DNA of 51,137 nucleotides, taken from assembly GCA_938008595.1 (NCBI GenBank), contig CALLKD010000100.1, positions 1-51,137 of the forward strand, written 5' to 3'. The translations under genes were made by a program, and so were the position numbers. Below, one piece after another: positions 21,441-29,299 of this stretch. Numbering within the stretch: position 1 is the first letter of the stretch; each line of letters begins with the position of its first letter. Source of the stretch: an uncultured bacterium (lineage in GTDB: Bacteria > Patescibacteriota > Minisyncoccia > Phycocordibacterales > Phycocordibacteraceae). A model generated the notes under the pieces. It was given only the letters and a program-made list of their open reading frames with translations. It was not told the origin of the DNA and searched no databases.

Positions 21441-23840
21441 CTACTTTTCCGTCAATGGAATCATACTGCCCCAATCTGCTCCTGACTTTGCCTCTGCCAA
21501 AAGTGGTATTCCTCGAAGTTCATCCTGTGGCACCACCCCTTCCATAATTGCCTGGATTTTCTTTCCAAGATCGAGCGCGCGCTCTTTCCGCACCTCAAAC
21601 ACAAGTTCGTCATGCACTTGGAGAATACAGAACGCATCCTGCTCTGCATTTTCTTTCTTGAGCATTTCCTGAATCTTTACCATTGCGAGCTTAATAATAT
21701 CCGCCTGCGTTCCCTGTATTGGTGCATTAATAGCCATGCGCTCAGCCTGTGCACGCACATATGGAAGCGGGGACTTCATGCCGGTAAACTCGCGGCGTCT
21801 TCCAAAAAGAGTTTCTGTAAATCCCTGTCTACGCGCGCCACCTTTTACGGTTTCAAGATACTCAGCAAGTTCATTAAATGTTTTAAAGTATTCTTCATAG
21901 AACTGATGGGCTTCAGCGGTGCTCGTGCCTAGCTGTGCCTTTAGGGCGTTAACGCCCATACCGTACAAAATACCGAAGTTAATTATCTTTGCCCGTCGCC
22001 TCATTTCCCTATCAACATTCTCAGCAGTTACTCCAAAAACCTGTGCTGCCACCTCGGTATGCACGTCTCTTCCTGATCTAAATATTTCACCAAGTTTTTC
22101 ATCTCCAGAGAGTATTGCCGCAATACGTAGCTCAATCTGTGAGTAGTCGAGACCCACCAACACAAACCCCGGTGGCGCTATGAATGCATGACGAATAGCT
22201 TTGCCACGCTCACTCCTAATTGGAATGTTTTGAAGGTTTGGGTTTTGTGAAGCCATTCTTCCCGTAGTTGTACCTGTTTGTAAAAACTGTGCGTGCAGCC
22301 TCCCCTCCGCATCAAGCGTCTCAGGAATGCTCTCCACATAGGTTGAGAGGAGCTTCTGTAATTGTCGGTATTCAAGAATGTCGCTGATTATCGGATGCAC
22401 CTCTCGAAGTTTTTCAAGCTCCGACTCCTTGGTTGAACGCTGTCCTCCTGCGGTTTTCTTTTGTCCTGCCTTTGCACCCGGCACCTTGAGATCCATATCA
22501 TCAAACAACACATCTCCAAGCTGCTTCGGTGAGCTAATGTTGAACTCCTTTCCTGCTGCTACATATATACGCTTCTGCATCTCTTCAAGTTCCGCACGAT
22601 ATGTTGTCTTTAGTGTGGTGAGGATGTCTCGACTAATAAGCACCCCGTGCTTTTCCATTTCTCGCAGAATTGGAATGAGTGGTTTCTCAATCTCTTCGTA
22701 CACACGCTCAAGATCTCCTGTTTGCGCAATCTTTTGTTCCAAATCAGTATATGCCTCTGCAAAGGTTTGTTTCTTAGTGTAGGAAAGAATGTCGTCGAGT
22801 GTTGCGTTACTCAGATCAGAAGCAAGGAGCCACACCATGACCTGTGCCTGATCCATCTTCTCTTGTGGAATTATTTCAGTCTCACGAAGCTCCTCAGTCT
22901 CGCTCCCCTTCTCGCCTTCTTGGTGAAATACGCTGTTTGCACGAGCACGGAGAGTTCTAAAACCAAACTCATCAAACGTGGTGAGTATTTTAGGAAGTGT
23001 TCGTCCATCTTTCCACACGGCATCAGGGAGCGTGAATTGAATTGGTGCGTCGGTGCGAATTGTTGCGAGCATCTTTGAAAAAAGCGCGTCCTCTTTGTGG
23101 TCTTTAAGGAGCTGTATGATGCGAGGCTTAATACCCTTCTCGATAAACTGGCTCTCATCCTTAGCAAGTGTCTTGTATATATTCTCAATCGTACCGAATC
23201 CTTTAATTAAGTCGGTTGCTGTTTTCTCACCAATGCCCGGGATGCCGATTATATTGTCAGACGGATCACCGCGAAGCCCTTTGTAATCACTTACGAGTGC
23301 CGGTAGAAACCCATAGCGCTCAAGTACGGCTGCAGCATCATACAAGATCGTGTCATTAAGACCTTTCTTAAGGGTGTATACCTTCACACGATTCTTCTCC
23401 ACCAACTGGAGGGTGTCCATGTCTCCTGACGCGATGATTATCTCAATGTCAGTGGTGTCTTTTAGAAGATGGGTGATAGTGCCAAGAATGTCATCTGCCT
23501 CAAAGCCCTCCTTTTCGTAAATGGGAATAGAAAAGGCCTCAAGTATCTTGCGTGAGCTTGTGAGTTGCGTGACGAGAGAATCTTCTAGCGCTCCTCGAGT
23601 AGCTTTGTAGTTTGCATACGCTTCATGACGCACGGTTGGTTTCGGAAGGTCGTATGTGGCTACGATGTAGTCAGGACGTAGATCAGCGATAATACGAAGC
23701 AGCATTGAAGAAAGTCCGTACAGAGCACCGGTAGGCTCTCCTGTGGGAGATTGGAAGTCTGGGAGCGCGTGATACGCACGATGAATAATCGCATGAGAAT
23801 CGAGCAATATGAGTCTCTTCTTTTTTTCTGCCTTAGCCAT
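21441..23840 (-). CDS. polA: DNA polymerase I without a functional 3'-5' exonuclease domain
   Basis: A 799-residue PolA for repair and Okazaki-fragment processing. Residues 1 to ~290 are the 5'-3' flap nuclease (LLDSHAIIHRAYHALPDFQS, GFEADDILGTI, GIPGIGEKTATDLI). Only about 100 residues separate this from the polymerase domain, so the ~190-residue proofreading domain is mostly missing. The polymerase carries motif A DYSQIELRIAA, motif B RRAKIINFGILYG and motif C VHDELVFEV. ATG 23840 overlaps the tsaE stop by 8 bases within ATGGCTAA, the same arrangement as acylphosphatase-uppS. Confidence 0.95.
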   Translation of the reverse strand: MAKAEKKKRLILLDSHAIIHRAYHALPDFQSPTGEPTGALYGLSSMLLRIIADLRPDYIVATYDLPKPTVRHEAYANYKATRGALEDSLVTQLTSSRKILEAFSIPIYEKEGFEADDILGTITHLLKDTTDIEIIIASGDMDTLQLVEKNRVKVYTLKKGLNDTILYDAAAVLERYGFLPALVSDYKGLRGDPSDNIIGIPGIGEKTATDLIKGFGTIENIYKTLAKDESQFIEKGIKPRIIQLLKDHKEDALFSKMLATIRTDAPIQFTLPDAVWKDGRTLPKILTTFDEFGFRTLRARANSVFHQEGEKGSETEELRETEIIPQEKMDQAQVMVWLLASDLSNATLDDILSYTKKQTFAEAYTDLEQKIAQTGDLERVYEEIEKPLIPILREMEKHGVLISRDILTTLKTTYRAELEEMQKRIYVAAGKEFNISSPKQLGDVLFDDMDLKVPGAKAGQKKTAGGQRSTKESELEKLREVHPIISDILEYRQLQKLLSTYVESIPETLDAEGRLHAQFLQTGTTTGRMASQNPNLQNIPIRSERGKAIRHAFIAPPGFVLVGLDYSQIELRIAAILSGDEKLGEIFRSGRDVHTEVAAQVFGVTAENVDREMRRRAKIINFGILYGMGVNALKAQLGTSTAEAHQFYEEYFKTFNELAEYLETVKGGARRQGFTETLFGRRREFTGMKSPLPYVRAQAERMAINAPIQGTQADIIKLAMVKIQEMLKKENAEQDAFCILQVHDELVFEVRKERALDLGKKIQAIMEGVVPQDELRGIPLLAEAKSGADWGSMIPLTEK

Positions 23841-24291
23841 ATATATAGGAAATGCCTCGTGTGTTCTCTGGAAGCACTGAGAGGTGTATCGCAACATCAG
23901 GACTCGGAAGCTGTGAATGTACTTTCTCAGGCCATTCAAGGAGTATCACCGTATGTGGATCTTTGTACTGCTCTAGAAATTCAAGAGGTGTGAGTGAGTG
24001 ATCACCCTCCAAGCGATATGCATCTATATGGACTAGCGTTGTGAATCCGATGCTCGAGTTTTCTATGGGATACGTCTTTTGTAAAACAAACGTTGGGCTT
24101 GTGATTGGGTCTGTAATCCCAAGTGCTTTTGCTACCCCTTGCGCAAAGGAGGTCTTCCCTGCTCCAAGCTCTCCTGAAAGGGTGATGAGGGTAGCGTGCT
24201 CTGGAACGACACTGCGGCCGTATATGAAATTGCGTGCCTCTTCCTGTAGCACTTCTAGTGTAGGAAGGGTCTTTTCGTTGTGCTCTAGCAT
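23833..24291 (-). CDS. tsaE: tRNA threonylcarbamoyladenosine biosynthesis ATPase TsaE
   Basis: A 152-residue TsaE, the P-loop ATPase that cycles the TsaBD complex making t6A37 in tRNAs. Walker A is LSGELGAGKTSFAQGVA, followed by TSPTFVLQKTYP and VHIDAYRLEG. ATG 24291 is chosen over 24300 because TACAAT (24299-24304) ends 7 bases upstream of it. It shares an mRNA with polA. Confidence 0.93.
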   Translation of the reverse strand: MLEHNEKTLPTLEVLQEEARNFIYGRSVVPEHATLITLSGELGAGKTSFAQGVAKALGITDPITSPTFVLQKTYPIENSSIGFTTLVHIDAYRLEGDHSLTPLEFLEQYKDPHTVILLEWPEKVHSQLPSPDVAIHLSVLPENTRGISYIYG

Positions 24292-24318
24292 TACTGTCAT
24301 TGTATCAAAATAGTTTGA

Positions 24319-24344
24319 CCCGGTATCGCGCAAGCGACACCGGG
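24319..24344 (-). terminator. Terminator of the GC-rich secreted-protein gene
   Basis: An 11-bp CCCGGTATCGC stem with one mismatch (24319-24329 with 24334-24344), 4-base loop, then TCAAACTATTTT on the minus strand, just after the stop at 24351. Confidence 0.7.
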
Positions 24345-24350
24345 CCGGGT

Positions 24351-24716
24351 TCAGTATGGATAACAGTCATTGTTTACGCAGTGGCGGCCCGTTGCCCCGT
24401 AGGGCTGCGAGCGCGGCACCGCGGCAGTGCCGGTGCGGTACGTACCGCCAGCCGAGACCACTTCGGTGTTGGGGCTGGCTGGCAGCGCCTTCGTCACCAC
24501 GACCGGCGGGTTCTTGCCGTCGTAGAATACGAGGCTCCCGTCGGGAGCCACGATGAACTTCGACGGCTTGCACCGTACGAAGAGCAGTGCCACCGAAGTG
24601 CAGGTCTTCGTGGCCTGCACGGCCTCCGGTTGGGGAGCGCAGTTGTAACACTGCGCCGTGGCCGGAACTGTGCTCGCCAACATGGCAAGAGCAGTACCAA
24701 TAAGCAAAGCTTTCAT
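24351..24716 (-). CDS. Small secreted Cys-containing protein, GC-rich and SD-led
   Basis: A 121-residue protein with a textbook signal peptide (MKALLIGTALAMLASTVPATA, cleavage likely after ATA) and six Cys in the mature part, including CYNC at the new N-terminus and CVNNDC near the end. No family is recognised. In 24361-24420, 39 of 60 bases are G or C, against 29 of 60 in a polA stretch (23641-23700). AAGGAG lies 7 bases before ATG, and TTGACA-N16-TATTAT with an overlapping inverted repeat lies upstream. Signal peptide style and composition suggest transfer from a GC-rich, proteobacterium-like donor; this is inference. Confidence 0.6.
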   Translation of the reverse strand: MKALLIGTALAMLASTVPATAQCYNCAPQPEAVQATKTCTSVALLFVRCKPSKFIVAPDGSLVFYDGKNPPVVVTKALPASPNTEVVSAGGTYRTGTAAVPRSQPYGATGRHCVNNDCYPY

Positions 24717-24723
24717 TTCAAGT

Positions 24724-24772
24724 CTCCTTGTTATCCTGTATTAGATAATACAGGAATACTTGGTTTTGTCAA
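24724..24772 (-). promoter_or_regulatory. Promoter with overlapping 10-bp inverted-repeat operator and SD
   Basis: On the minus strand: TTGACA (24767-24772), a 16-base spacer, TATTAT (24745-24750), and AAGGAG (24724-24729) 7 bases before the ATG of the secreted-protein gene. A perfect inverted repeat covers the -10 and start region: arms TCCTGTATTA (24734-24743) and TAATACAGGA (24746-24755) separated by GA. This is the layout of a repressor-controlled promoter. Neither the repressor nor its gene is identified. Confidence 0.75.
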
Positions 24773-24832
24773 GACTTCCCCACCACAGGTGCTCCGTAGC
24801 ACCAGGTGCAGGTACGCGTTAGTATAGAAAGC

Positions 24833-26503
24833 ATGAACGTTCCTTTTGATAGTGAGTTGGAAGATGCAAAGCTGGCCAGTCTTCATGCTGAAGAAGAGGA
24901 GGATGTTGCTCGTATTGTTTCTGAAAAATACGGCATTCCGTATACCGATTTGCATATTGTTCCGGTAAACATGGATGCTCTACGAGTACTTCCCGAAGCT
25001 GATGCTGTAGCGGCAGGGGTAATTGCCTTTGACAAGAACGGGAAACACCTTTCACTTGCTATAACCAACCCCCAAAACCCTGCACTTGCTGGAGTACTTT
25101 CTCATTTTGAGAGCGAGGGGTACATGATTGAACAGTACTTCATTTCGCATGCAAGCCTCCTCTACGCCCTTCTAAAATACAAGGATCTTTCACAAGCAAA
25201 GCAAAGTAAAGAGGGGGTCTTTGCCATTTCAGATGAAGCGCTCGCTGAGCGTAGTCGAGTGTCTACCCTTTCTGGTCTACGTGCATATTTGAATGAGGTT
25301 CTTCTTGATAAGAAGAACTCACAAGTGTCCCATTTGTTTGAGGCGATACTACTTGGAGCATTTACCTTAGGTGCTTCTGATATTCACCTTGAACCAGAGG
25401 ATGAGGTGGTTCGTCTGCGGTTCCGTCTTGATGGAATACTTACCGATGCAGGCTCGCTTGATCAGCACACCTATCGACAGATTAATTCACGTATAAAACT
25501 CCTTTCGGGTTTGAAGATTAATATTGCTGACCGAGCACAAGATGGACGCTTCACCGTTGCACAAGATGGTAGAGAGGTTGAAATACGTACCTCTGTTATT
25601 CCTGGAGGGTATGGTGAGTCTATTGTGCTTCGAATTCTTGATCCGCAGGCCACACAACACTCATTCCTAGAGATGGGGCTTCACCCGAAACTCTTACAAC
25701 GACTACAAAAGGAAATACACCGCCCTACCGGCATGCTGCTCACCACGGGACCTACAGGAAGTGGAAAGACAACAACGCTGTATTCATTCTTGCGTGAGAT
25801 TCACACGCCAGATATTAAAATCATTACGATCGAAGACCCGATTGAATATCACCTTGAGGGAATTGTGCAGACACAAACAAGTGGAGAGGAGTACACCTTT
25901 GCCTCAGGCCTTCGCTCAATCTTGCGACAGGACCCAGACATAATCATGGTGGGAGAAATTAGAGATAAGGAGGTTGCAGAAGTTGCAATACAGGCAGCAC
26001 TCACCGGACACTTTGTATTTTCTACACTACATACCAATAACGCAGCGGGTGCCTTCCCTCGCCTTGTTGATCTTGGAGCTGATCCAAAATCATTCGCTTC
26101 AGCGGTAACCGTTGCAATGGCACAACGACTAGTACGCACGCTTGATCCGAAGATGCGAGAGCAGCGCGCCACAACAGCAGAAGAACAAGAGATTATGAAA
26201 AAGATATTCTCTACCCTCACCGATCCAGAACTTATGCCTGCATCTTTTGAAACAGTATGGAGTGCCAAGCCTGGTAGTGATGGGGACACCGGGTACAAGG
26301 GTAGAACTGGTCTTCACGAAGCAATATTTATGGATGAAGAACTGGGAGAATTCTTACGCACCAACCCGTCTGCCACAGATATTGAAAAGCATGTTCACCG
26401 ACAGGGATATCTAACCATGGCGCAAGATGGAGTCATTAAAGCAATTGAGGGAATAACGTCCCTTGAAGAAGTGTTTAAGGTGGTGGACCTACCAAGAGAC
26501 TAG
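24833..26503 (+). CDS. pilB: GspE/PilB-family type IV pilus extension ATPase
   Basis: A 556-residue hexameric secretion ATPase. Residues ~1-130 form a MshEN-like N-terminal domain; the ASDIHLEPED motif (181-190) opens the N2 domain. Walker A is GPTGSGKTT at 306-314, followed by the Asp box TIEDPIEYH, Walker B QDPDIIMVGEIRD and His box STLHTNNA. The CxxC zinc site of many GspE proteins is absent. ATG 24833 is preferred over GTG 24806 because TAGTAT (24820-24825) ends 7 bases upstream. It probably powers pilus extension with PilM/N/O; a PilT is not in the window. Confidence 0.93.
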   Translation: MNVPFDSELEDAKLASLHAEEEEDVARIVSEKYGIPYTDLHIVPVNMDALRVLPEADAVAAGVIAFDKNGKHLSLAITNPQNPALAGVLSHFESEGYMIEQYFISHASLLYALLKYKDLSQAKQSKEGVFAISDEALAERSRVSTLSGLRAYLNEVLLDKKNSQVSHLFEAILLGAFTLGASDIHLEPEDEVVRLRFRLDGILTDAGSLDQHTYRQINSRIKLLSGLKINIADRAQDGRFTVAQDGREVEIRTSVIPGGYGESIVLRILDPQATQHSFLEMGLHPKLLQRLQKEIHRPTGMLLTTGPTGSGKTTTLYSFLREIHTPDIKIITIEDPIEYHLEGIVQTQTSGEEYTFASGLRSILRQDPDIIMVGEIRDKEVAEVAIQAALTGHFVFSTLHTNNAAGAFPRLVDLGADPKSFASAVTVAMAQRLVRTLDPKMREQRATTAEEQEIMKKIFSTLTDPELMPASFETVWSAKPGSDGDTGYKGRTGLHEAIFMDEELGEFLRTNPSATDIEKHVHRQGYLTMAQDGVIKAIEGITSLEEVFKVVDLPRD

Positions 26504-26504
26504 A

Positions 26505-26542
26505 AAACAAAAACAGCGACCGTGTGGTCGCTGTTTTTGTTT
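26505..26542. terminator. Bidirectional terminator after pilB and after the minus-strand RNA candidate
   Basis: A 17-bp stem-rich palindrome: A-rich 5' arm with CAGCGACC (26514-26521), loop GTGT, and GGTCGCTG followed by TTTTTGTTT. It starts 2 bases after the pilB stop. Confidence 0.9.
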
Positions 26543-26701
26543 AATCGTGCACAAAACCCTCCAGGCACTCCTTCCATCATAGCGGAAAGTGGGTGAAACG
26601 CCTGAGGAAGTTCCCAGCACTCTACATCCGTTATACGGTGTAGAACCAGAAAATCCTTGGGGAGGCACCCGAAAGCCGTCAAGCCTTGCCTAGAGGGTTT
26701 T
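26505..26701 (-). ncRNA. Candidate rod-like small RNA of unknown identity
   Basis: The 306-base gap between pilB and ruvB holds no convincing gene. On the minus strand AAAACCCTCTAGGCA (26701-26687) pairs with TGCCTGGAGGGTTTT (26567-26553) with one mismatch in 15, closing a ~150-nt element. Inside, GGGTG/CACCC and CCT/AGG can continue the helix and TCTACA-CCG/CGG-TGTAGA (26621-26644) forms the tip, giving a rod-like fold. CATAAT (26709-26714) ends 7 bases before the first base of the closing helix, and the strong terminator follows the element. Size and rod shape recall 6S RNA, but I see no diagnostic 6S, SRP, RNase P or tmRNA sequence. Confidence 0.5.
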
Positions 26702-26809
26702 ACGTACGATTATGTAAAGAGCAAAGAAAAAACCTTTCGAGGAAAGTTCCAGAAAGGTGCTGCACAAGTCCATCGCTCGTGTGGTACTATACTAGCATAG
26801 CAACTTTTT

Positions 26810-27829
26810 ATGTCAAGTACCCCCCTAGACCAGCTTGTATCTTCAAGCCCGCAGGACTTCCCCACTCGTGTTCGTGACCAGGCGCTTGATAGTGCGCTGC
26901 GTCCTTCTTTGTGGGACGAGTATGTGGGACAGGGTCATGTAAAAGCAAACGTACAGGTAGTACTCGAGGCTGCAAAAATGCGTGGCGACATGCCTGAGCA
27001 CATCTTATTCTATGGACCTCCGGGCGTTGGTAAGACGACACTTGCTCATCTTGTGGCAAAGACACTTAATGCCCCACTGAAGACAACGTCAGGAGTCGCA
27101 ATCGAGCGCGCAAGTGACCTCGCAGCTATTCTCACGAACCTTGAACCTGGAACAGTTCTCTTTATTGATGAAATTCACCAGCTCTCTTCAAAGATTGAGG
27201 AGTTGTTGTATCCGGCGCTTGAAAACGGGTCCCTTGATATTGTGCTTGGTAAGGGGCCATCAGCACGAACGGTTGAGCTTGCTCTTCCACCCTTTACGCT
27301 CGTAGGTGCTACTACCCGTGTTGCACAACTCTCCTCTCCACTACGTTCTCGGTTTGGAGGTGGTGTATACCAGCTTGATTTCTACACAGACGAAGACCTT
27401 CGGGCAATAATTACCCGCTCTGCTGGAGTGCTTGGCATCACCCTTTCTCCTGAGGTGGTGCACACGCTCGCTGCCAGAAGTAGAGCAACACCTCGTATGG
27501 CTAATGCTCTCCTAAAGAGAGCGCGTGACTATGCACAAGTTCTGAACGCAGAGCTTTCAATCGAAATATGTGATGCTGCGTGTAAGCTTTTTGGAATTGA
27601 TAGTCTGGGACTAACAAAAGACGATCGAAGATACCTTGAGACTCTCAGGGATGCGTTTAAGGGAGGTCCTGCTGGTATTCGTGCACTCGCAAGTCACCTT
27701 CATGAAGATCCTGAAACGGTAGAAAATGTGTACGAGCCATACCTATCTAGACTCACCTTTATCGAGCGCTCCCCACGCGGTCGCATACTCACTGAAAAAG
27801 GTAGTGCGTACCTCGACGAGACGAAGTAA
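26810..27829 (+). CDS. ruvB: Holliday junction helicase motor RuvB
   Basis: A 339-residue RuvB, the AAA+ ATPase driving branch migration with RuvA. Seen: LRPSLWDEYVGQGHVKANV, Walker A GPPGVGKTTLAH (about residue 65), Walker B LFIDEIHQLS, sensor-1 GATTRVAQLSSPLRSRFG, and a winged-helix C-terminus ending in ERSPRGRILTEKG. Full length. TATACT at 26788-26793 lies 16 bases before the ATG, a slightly longer leader than usual here. First gene of ruvB-yebC-ruvC. Confidence 0.97.
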   Translation: MSSTPLDQLVSSSPQDFPTRVRDQALDSALRPSLWDEYVGQGHVKANVQVVLEAAKMRGDMPEHILFYGPPGVGKTTLAHLVAKTLNAPLKTTSGVAIERASDLAAILTNLEPGTVLFIDEIHQLSSKIEELLYPALENGSLDIVLGKGPSARTVELALPPFTLVGATTRVAQLSSPLRSRFGGGVYQLDFYTDEDLRAIITRSAGVLGITLSPEVVHTLAARSRATPRMANALLKRARDYAQVLNAELSIEICDAACKLFGIDSLGLTKDDRRYLETLRDAFKGGPAGIRALASHLHEDPETVENVYEPYLSRLTFIERSPRGRILTEKGSAYLDETK

Positions 27830-27862
27830 GCCATCCCCGATAGGTTTTGATATACTCTCTGT

Positions 27863-28420
27863 ATGTCAGGACACAATAAATGGTCACAAATAAAGCGCCA
27901 GAAGGGTGCGAGCGATGCTGCTAAAAGTAAGGAGTTTTCAAAGTTCTCTAAGCTAATCACCCTTGAATCAAAGAAAGCCCTTGGAAACCTTTCTTCTGCT
28001 GGACTCAGTGCAGCAATAGCGCGTGCAAAAGCTATTAATATGCCAAAGGATAGTATTGATCGTGCTGTAGCTAAGGGTGTTTCTAAAGACGCGAATGAGC
28101 TTGAGCAGGTGGTGTATGAATTCTATGGACCTGCTGGAGTTGCCATAATAGTATCTGCGCTAACTGATAATAAGAACCGAACAACACAAGAGATTAAACA
28201 CCTCATATCAAAAAACGGGTATGAGCTTGGCACTCCAGGAAGTGCACTTTGGGCATTCTCAAAATCAGCAATCGGAGTATTCTCTCCCAACGAACCACTC
28301 ATGAGTGCCAGTGGTACTGACGAAGAACAACTGCAGAAGCTTTTAGAGTTGTTTGATGAGCATGATGATGTGCAGGATGTATTTTCAAATGCAGAGGGGT
28401 ACGAAACTATTAGTGAGTAA
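27863..28420 (+). CDS. YebC/PmpR-family regulator lacking the inserted domain
   Basis: A 185-residue YebC-family protein, related to factors proposed to regulate transcription or assist translation of difficult sequences. The N-terminal domain is typical (SGHNKWSQIKRQKGASDAAKSKEFSK) and the middle has EFYGPAGVAIIV and ALTDNKNRTTQEIKH. Typical members have ~240 residues; here the chain jumps from ALWAFSKSAIGVF almost directly to the final LLELFDEHDDVQDVFSNAE segment, so most of the inserted third domain is missing. TATACT (27851-27856) ends 6 bases before ATG. Confidence 0.92.
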   Translation: MSGHNKWSQIKRQKGASDAAKSKEFSKFSKLITLESKKALGNLSSAGLSAAIARAKAINMPKDSIDRAVAKGVSKDANELEQVVYEFYGPAGVAIIVSALTDNKNRTTQEIKHLISKNGYELGTPGSALWAFSKSAIGVFSPNEPLMSASGTDEEQLQKLLELFDEHDDVQDVFSNAEGYETISE

Positions 28421-28429
28421 CCAGTACGT

Positions 28430-28924
28430 ATGCGTATACTCGGCATAGACCCAGGGTTCGACAGGCTTGGTCTTGCAGTAGTTGAAAGTGAGGCCGGTAA
28501 AACCGTTGTCGTGTGGAGCACCTGTGTAGAGCCCCCGAGGGGAGCGCCCCAGACTAGATTAGCGGTAGTATATGACGCTGTTTACGACACAATACAAAAG
28601 TTTGAACCTGAGGCTTTGTCTATTGAAACGCTCTTCTTTAGCACGAACAAGAAGACTGCTCTTATGGTGGCAGAGGCACGAGGCGCTATTTTAGCTGCCG
28701 CAGGAAGTCTGCACATTCCTGTGTTTGAGCACGCGCCAAACCAAGTAAAACTTGCTGTTGCGGGTAATGGCTCGGCAGATAAAGAGTCTGTGGCACGAAT
28801 GGTATCTCACCTTGTTACCTTCAAGAATGAGGGGGAGCTGTTACGGAAAAAGCGTGATGATGAGATAGATGCGATTGCCATTGCCATCACCGGGAGTGTT
28901 GTAGTGCCAGGGTTACTGCGATAG
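28430..28924 (+). CDS. ruvC: Holliday junction resolvase RuvC
   Basis: A 164-residue RuvC endonuclease. Catalytic acids are visible in ILGIDPGFDRLGLAV (Asp near residue 6), SIETLFFSTNKKTA (Glu) and KRDDEIDAIAIAI (C-terminal Asp pair). It starts 9 bases after the yebC stop in the common yebC-ruvC order. Confidence 0.96.
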   Translation: MRILGIDPGFDRLGLAVVESEAGKTVVVWSTCVEPPRGAPQTRLAVVYDAVYDTIQKFEPEALSIETLFFSTNKKTALMVAEARGAILAAAGSLHIPVFEHAPNQVKLAVAGNGSADKESVARMVSHLVTFKNEGELLRKKRDDEIDAIAIAITGSVVVPGLLR

Positions 28925-29032
28925 TTATCCCCTACCGGGAGAGGAGACACTTGCAAAGAATTAATTTTTTGTTCAAATAGGTAGGCTTCCAAGTTGTGTG
29001 GAGCTTATACACTTAATTAACCTAATCGTACT

Positions 29033-29236
29033 ATGAGTGATTTCGATGAAGACGTGCTTGCTGGTGGGGCGGAACCGCTCGACCTTTCTGATGAGGACGG
29101 GGATGATTTTGCCGGTCTCCCAGATGACCTTGTTGAAGGTGAGGGTCTAGAGGGACTTATTCCAGGAATGCATATCGATGGTGACGATCTCCCTGATGCG
29201 GGTGATGACGATGCAGAACCTGAACCGCTCTTCTAA
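29033..29236 (+). CDS. Small, highly acidic protein
   Basis: A 67-residue protein dominated by Asp and Glu with Gly and Leu and no Lys or Arg at all (MSDFDEDVLAGGAEP at the start, DDDAEPEPLF at the end). It should be disordered, with a very low pI. Possible roles are DNA mimicry or ion binding, but nothing identifies it. The upstream 108-bp gap has TTATACACT (29005-29013), close to a DnaA box or a -10, and no SD. A perfect GC palindrome follows the gene. Confidence 0.6.
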   Translation: MSDFDEDVLAGGAEPLDLSDEDGDDFAGLPDDLVEGEGLEGLIPGMHIDGDDLPDAGDDDAEPEPLF

Positions 29237-29260
29237 TCTTTCAGTCTTATTGTTTCTCCA

Positions 29261-29285
29261 AAGGGCCGCACGTGCGGCCCTTTGT
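29261..29285 (+). terminator. Terminator between the acidic-protein gene and the PBP gene
   Basis: A perfect 22-bp palindrome (AAGGGCCGCAC and its complement, 29261-29282) plus a short T tail. The promoter of the PBP gene starts immediately after it. Confidence 0.75.
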
Positions 29286-29299
29286 GGTACCATTTTTTA

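Noticed and set aside
3552-24344. Integron-like attC sites behind the solitary genes
   Set aside because: The hairpins are simple terminator-like stems without the R/L box core sequences, and no integrase is present.
24806-24832. GTG start for the pilB-type gene at 24806
   Set aside because: The promoter-like TAGTAT would fall inside the coding sequence, and ATG 24833 fits the leaderless spacing.
26500-26682. A 60-residue minus-strand reading frame in the same gap
   Set aside because: It starts with TTG, has no domain, overlaps the terminator and lies within the predicted structured RNA.
26553-26760. RNase P RNA or tmRNA in the pilB-ruvB gap (GAGGAAAG and GGTGAAAC strings on the plus strand)
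   Set aside because: The strings are in the wrong order for RNase P, the element is too short, and there is no tRNA-like end or tag frame for tmRNA.
29005-29013. TTATACACT near 29 kb as a second origin
   Set aside because: A single near-match box without a cluster or context; the dnaA-dnaN gap is a far better origin candidate.
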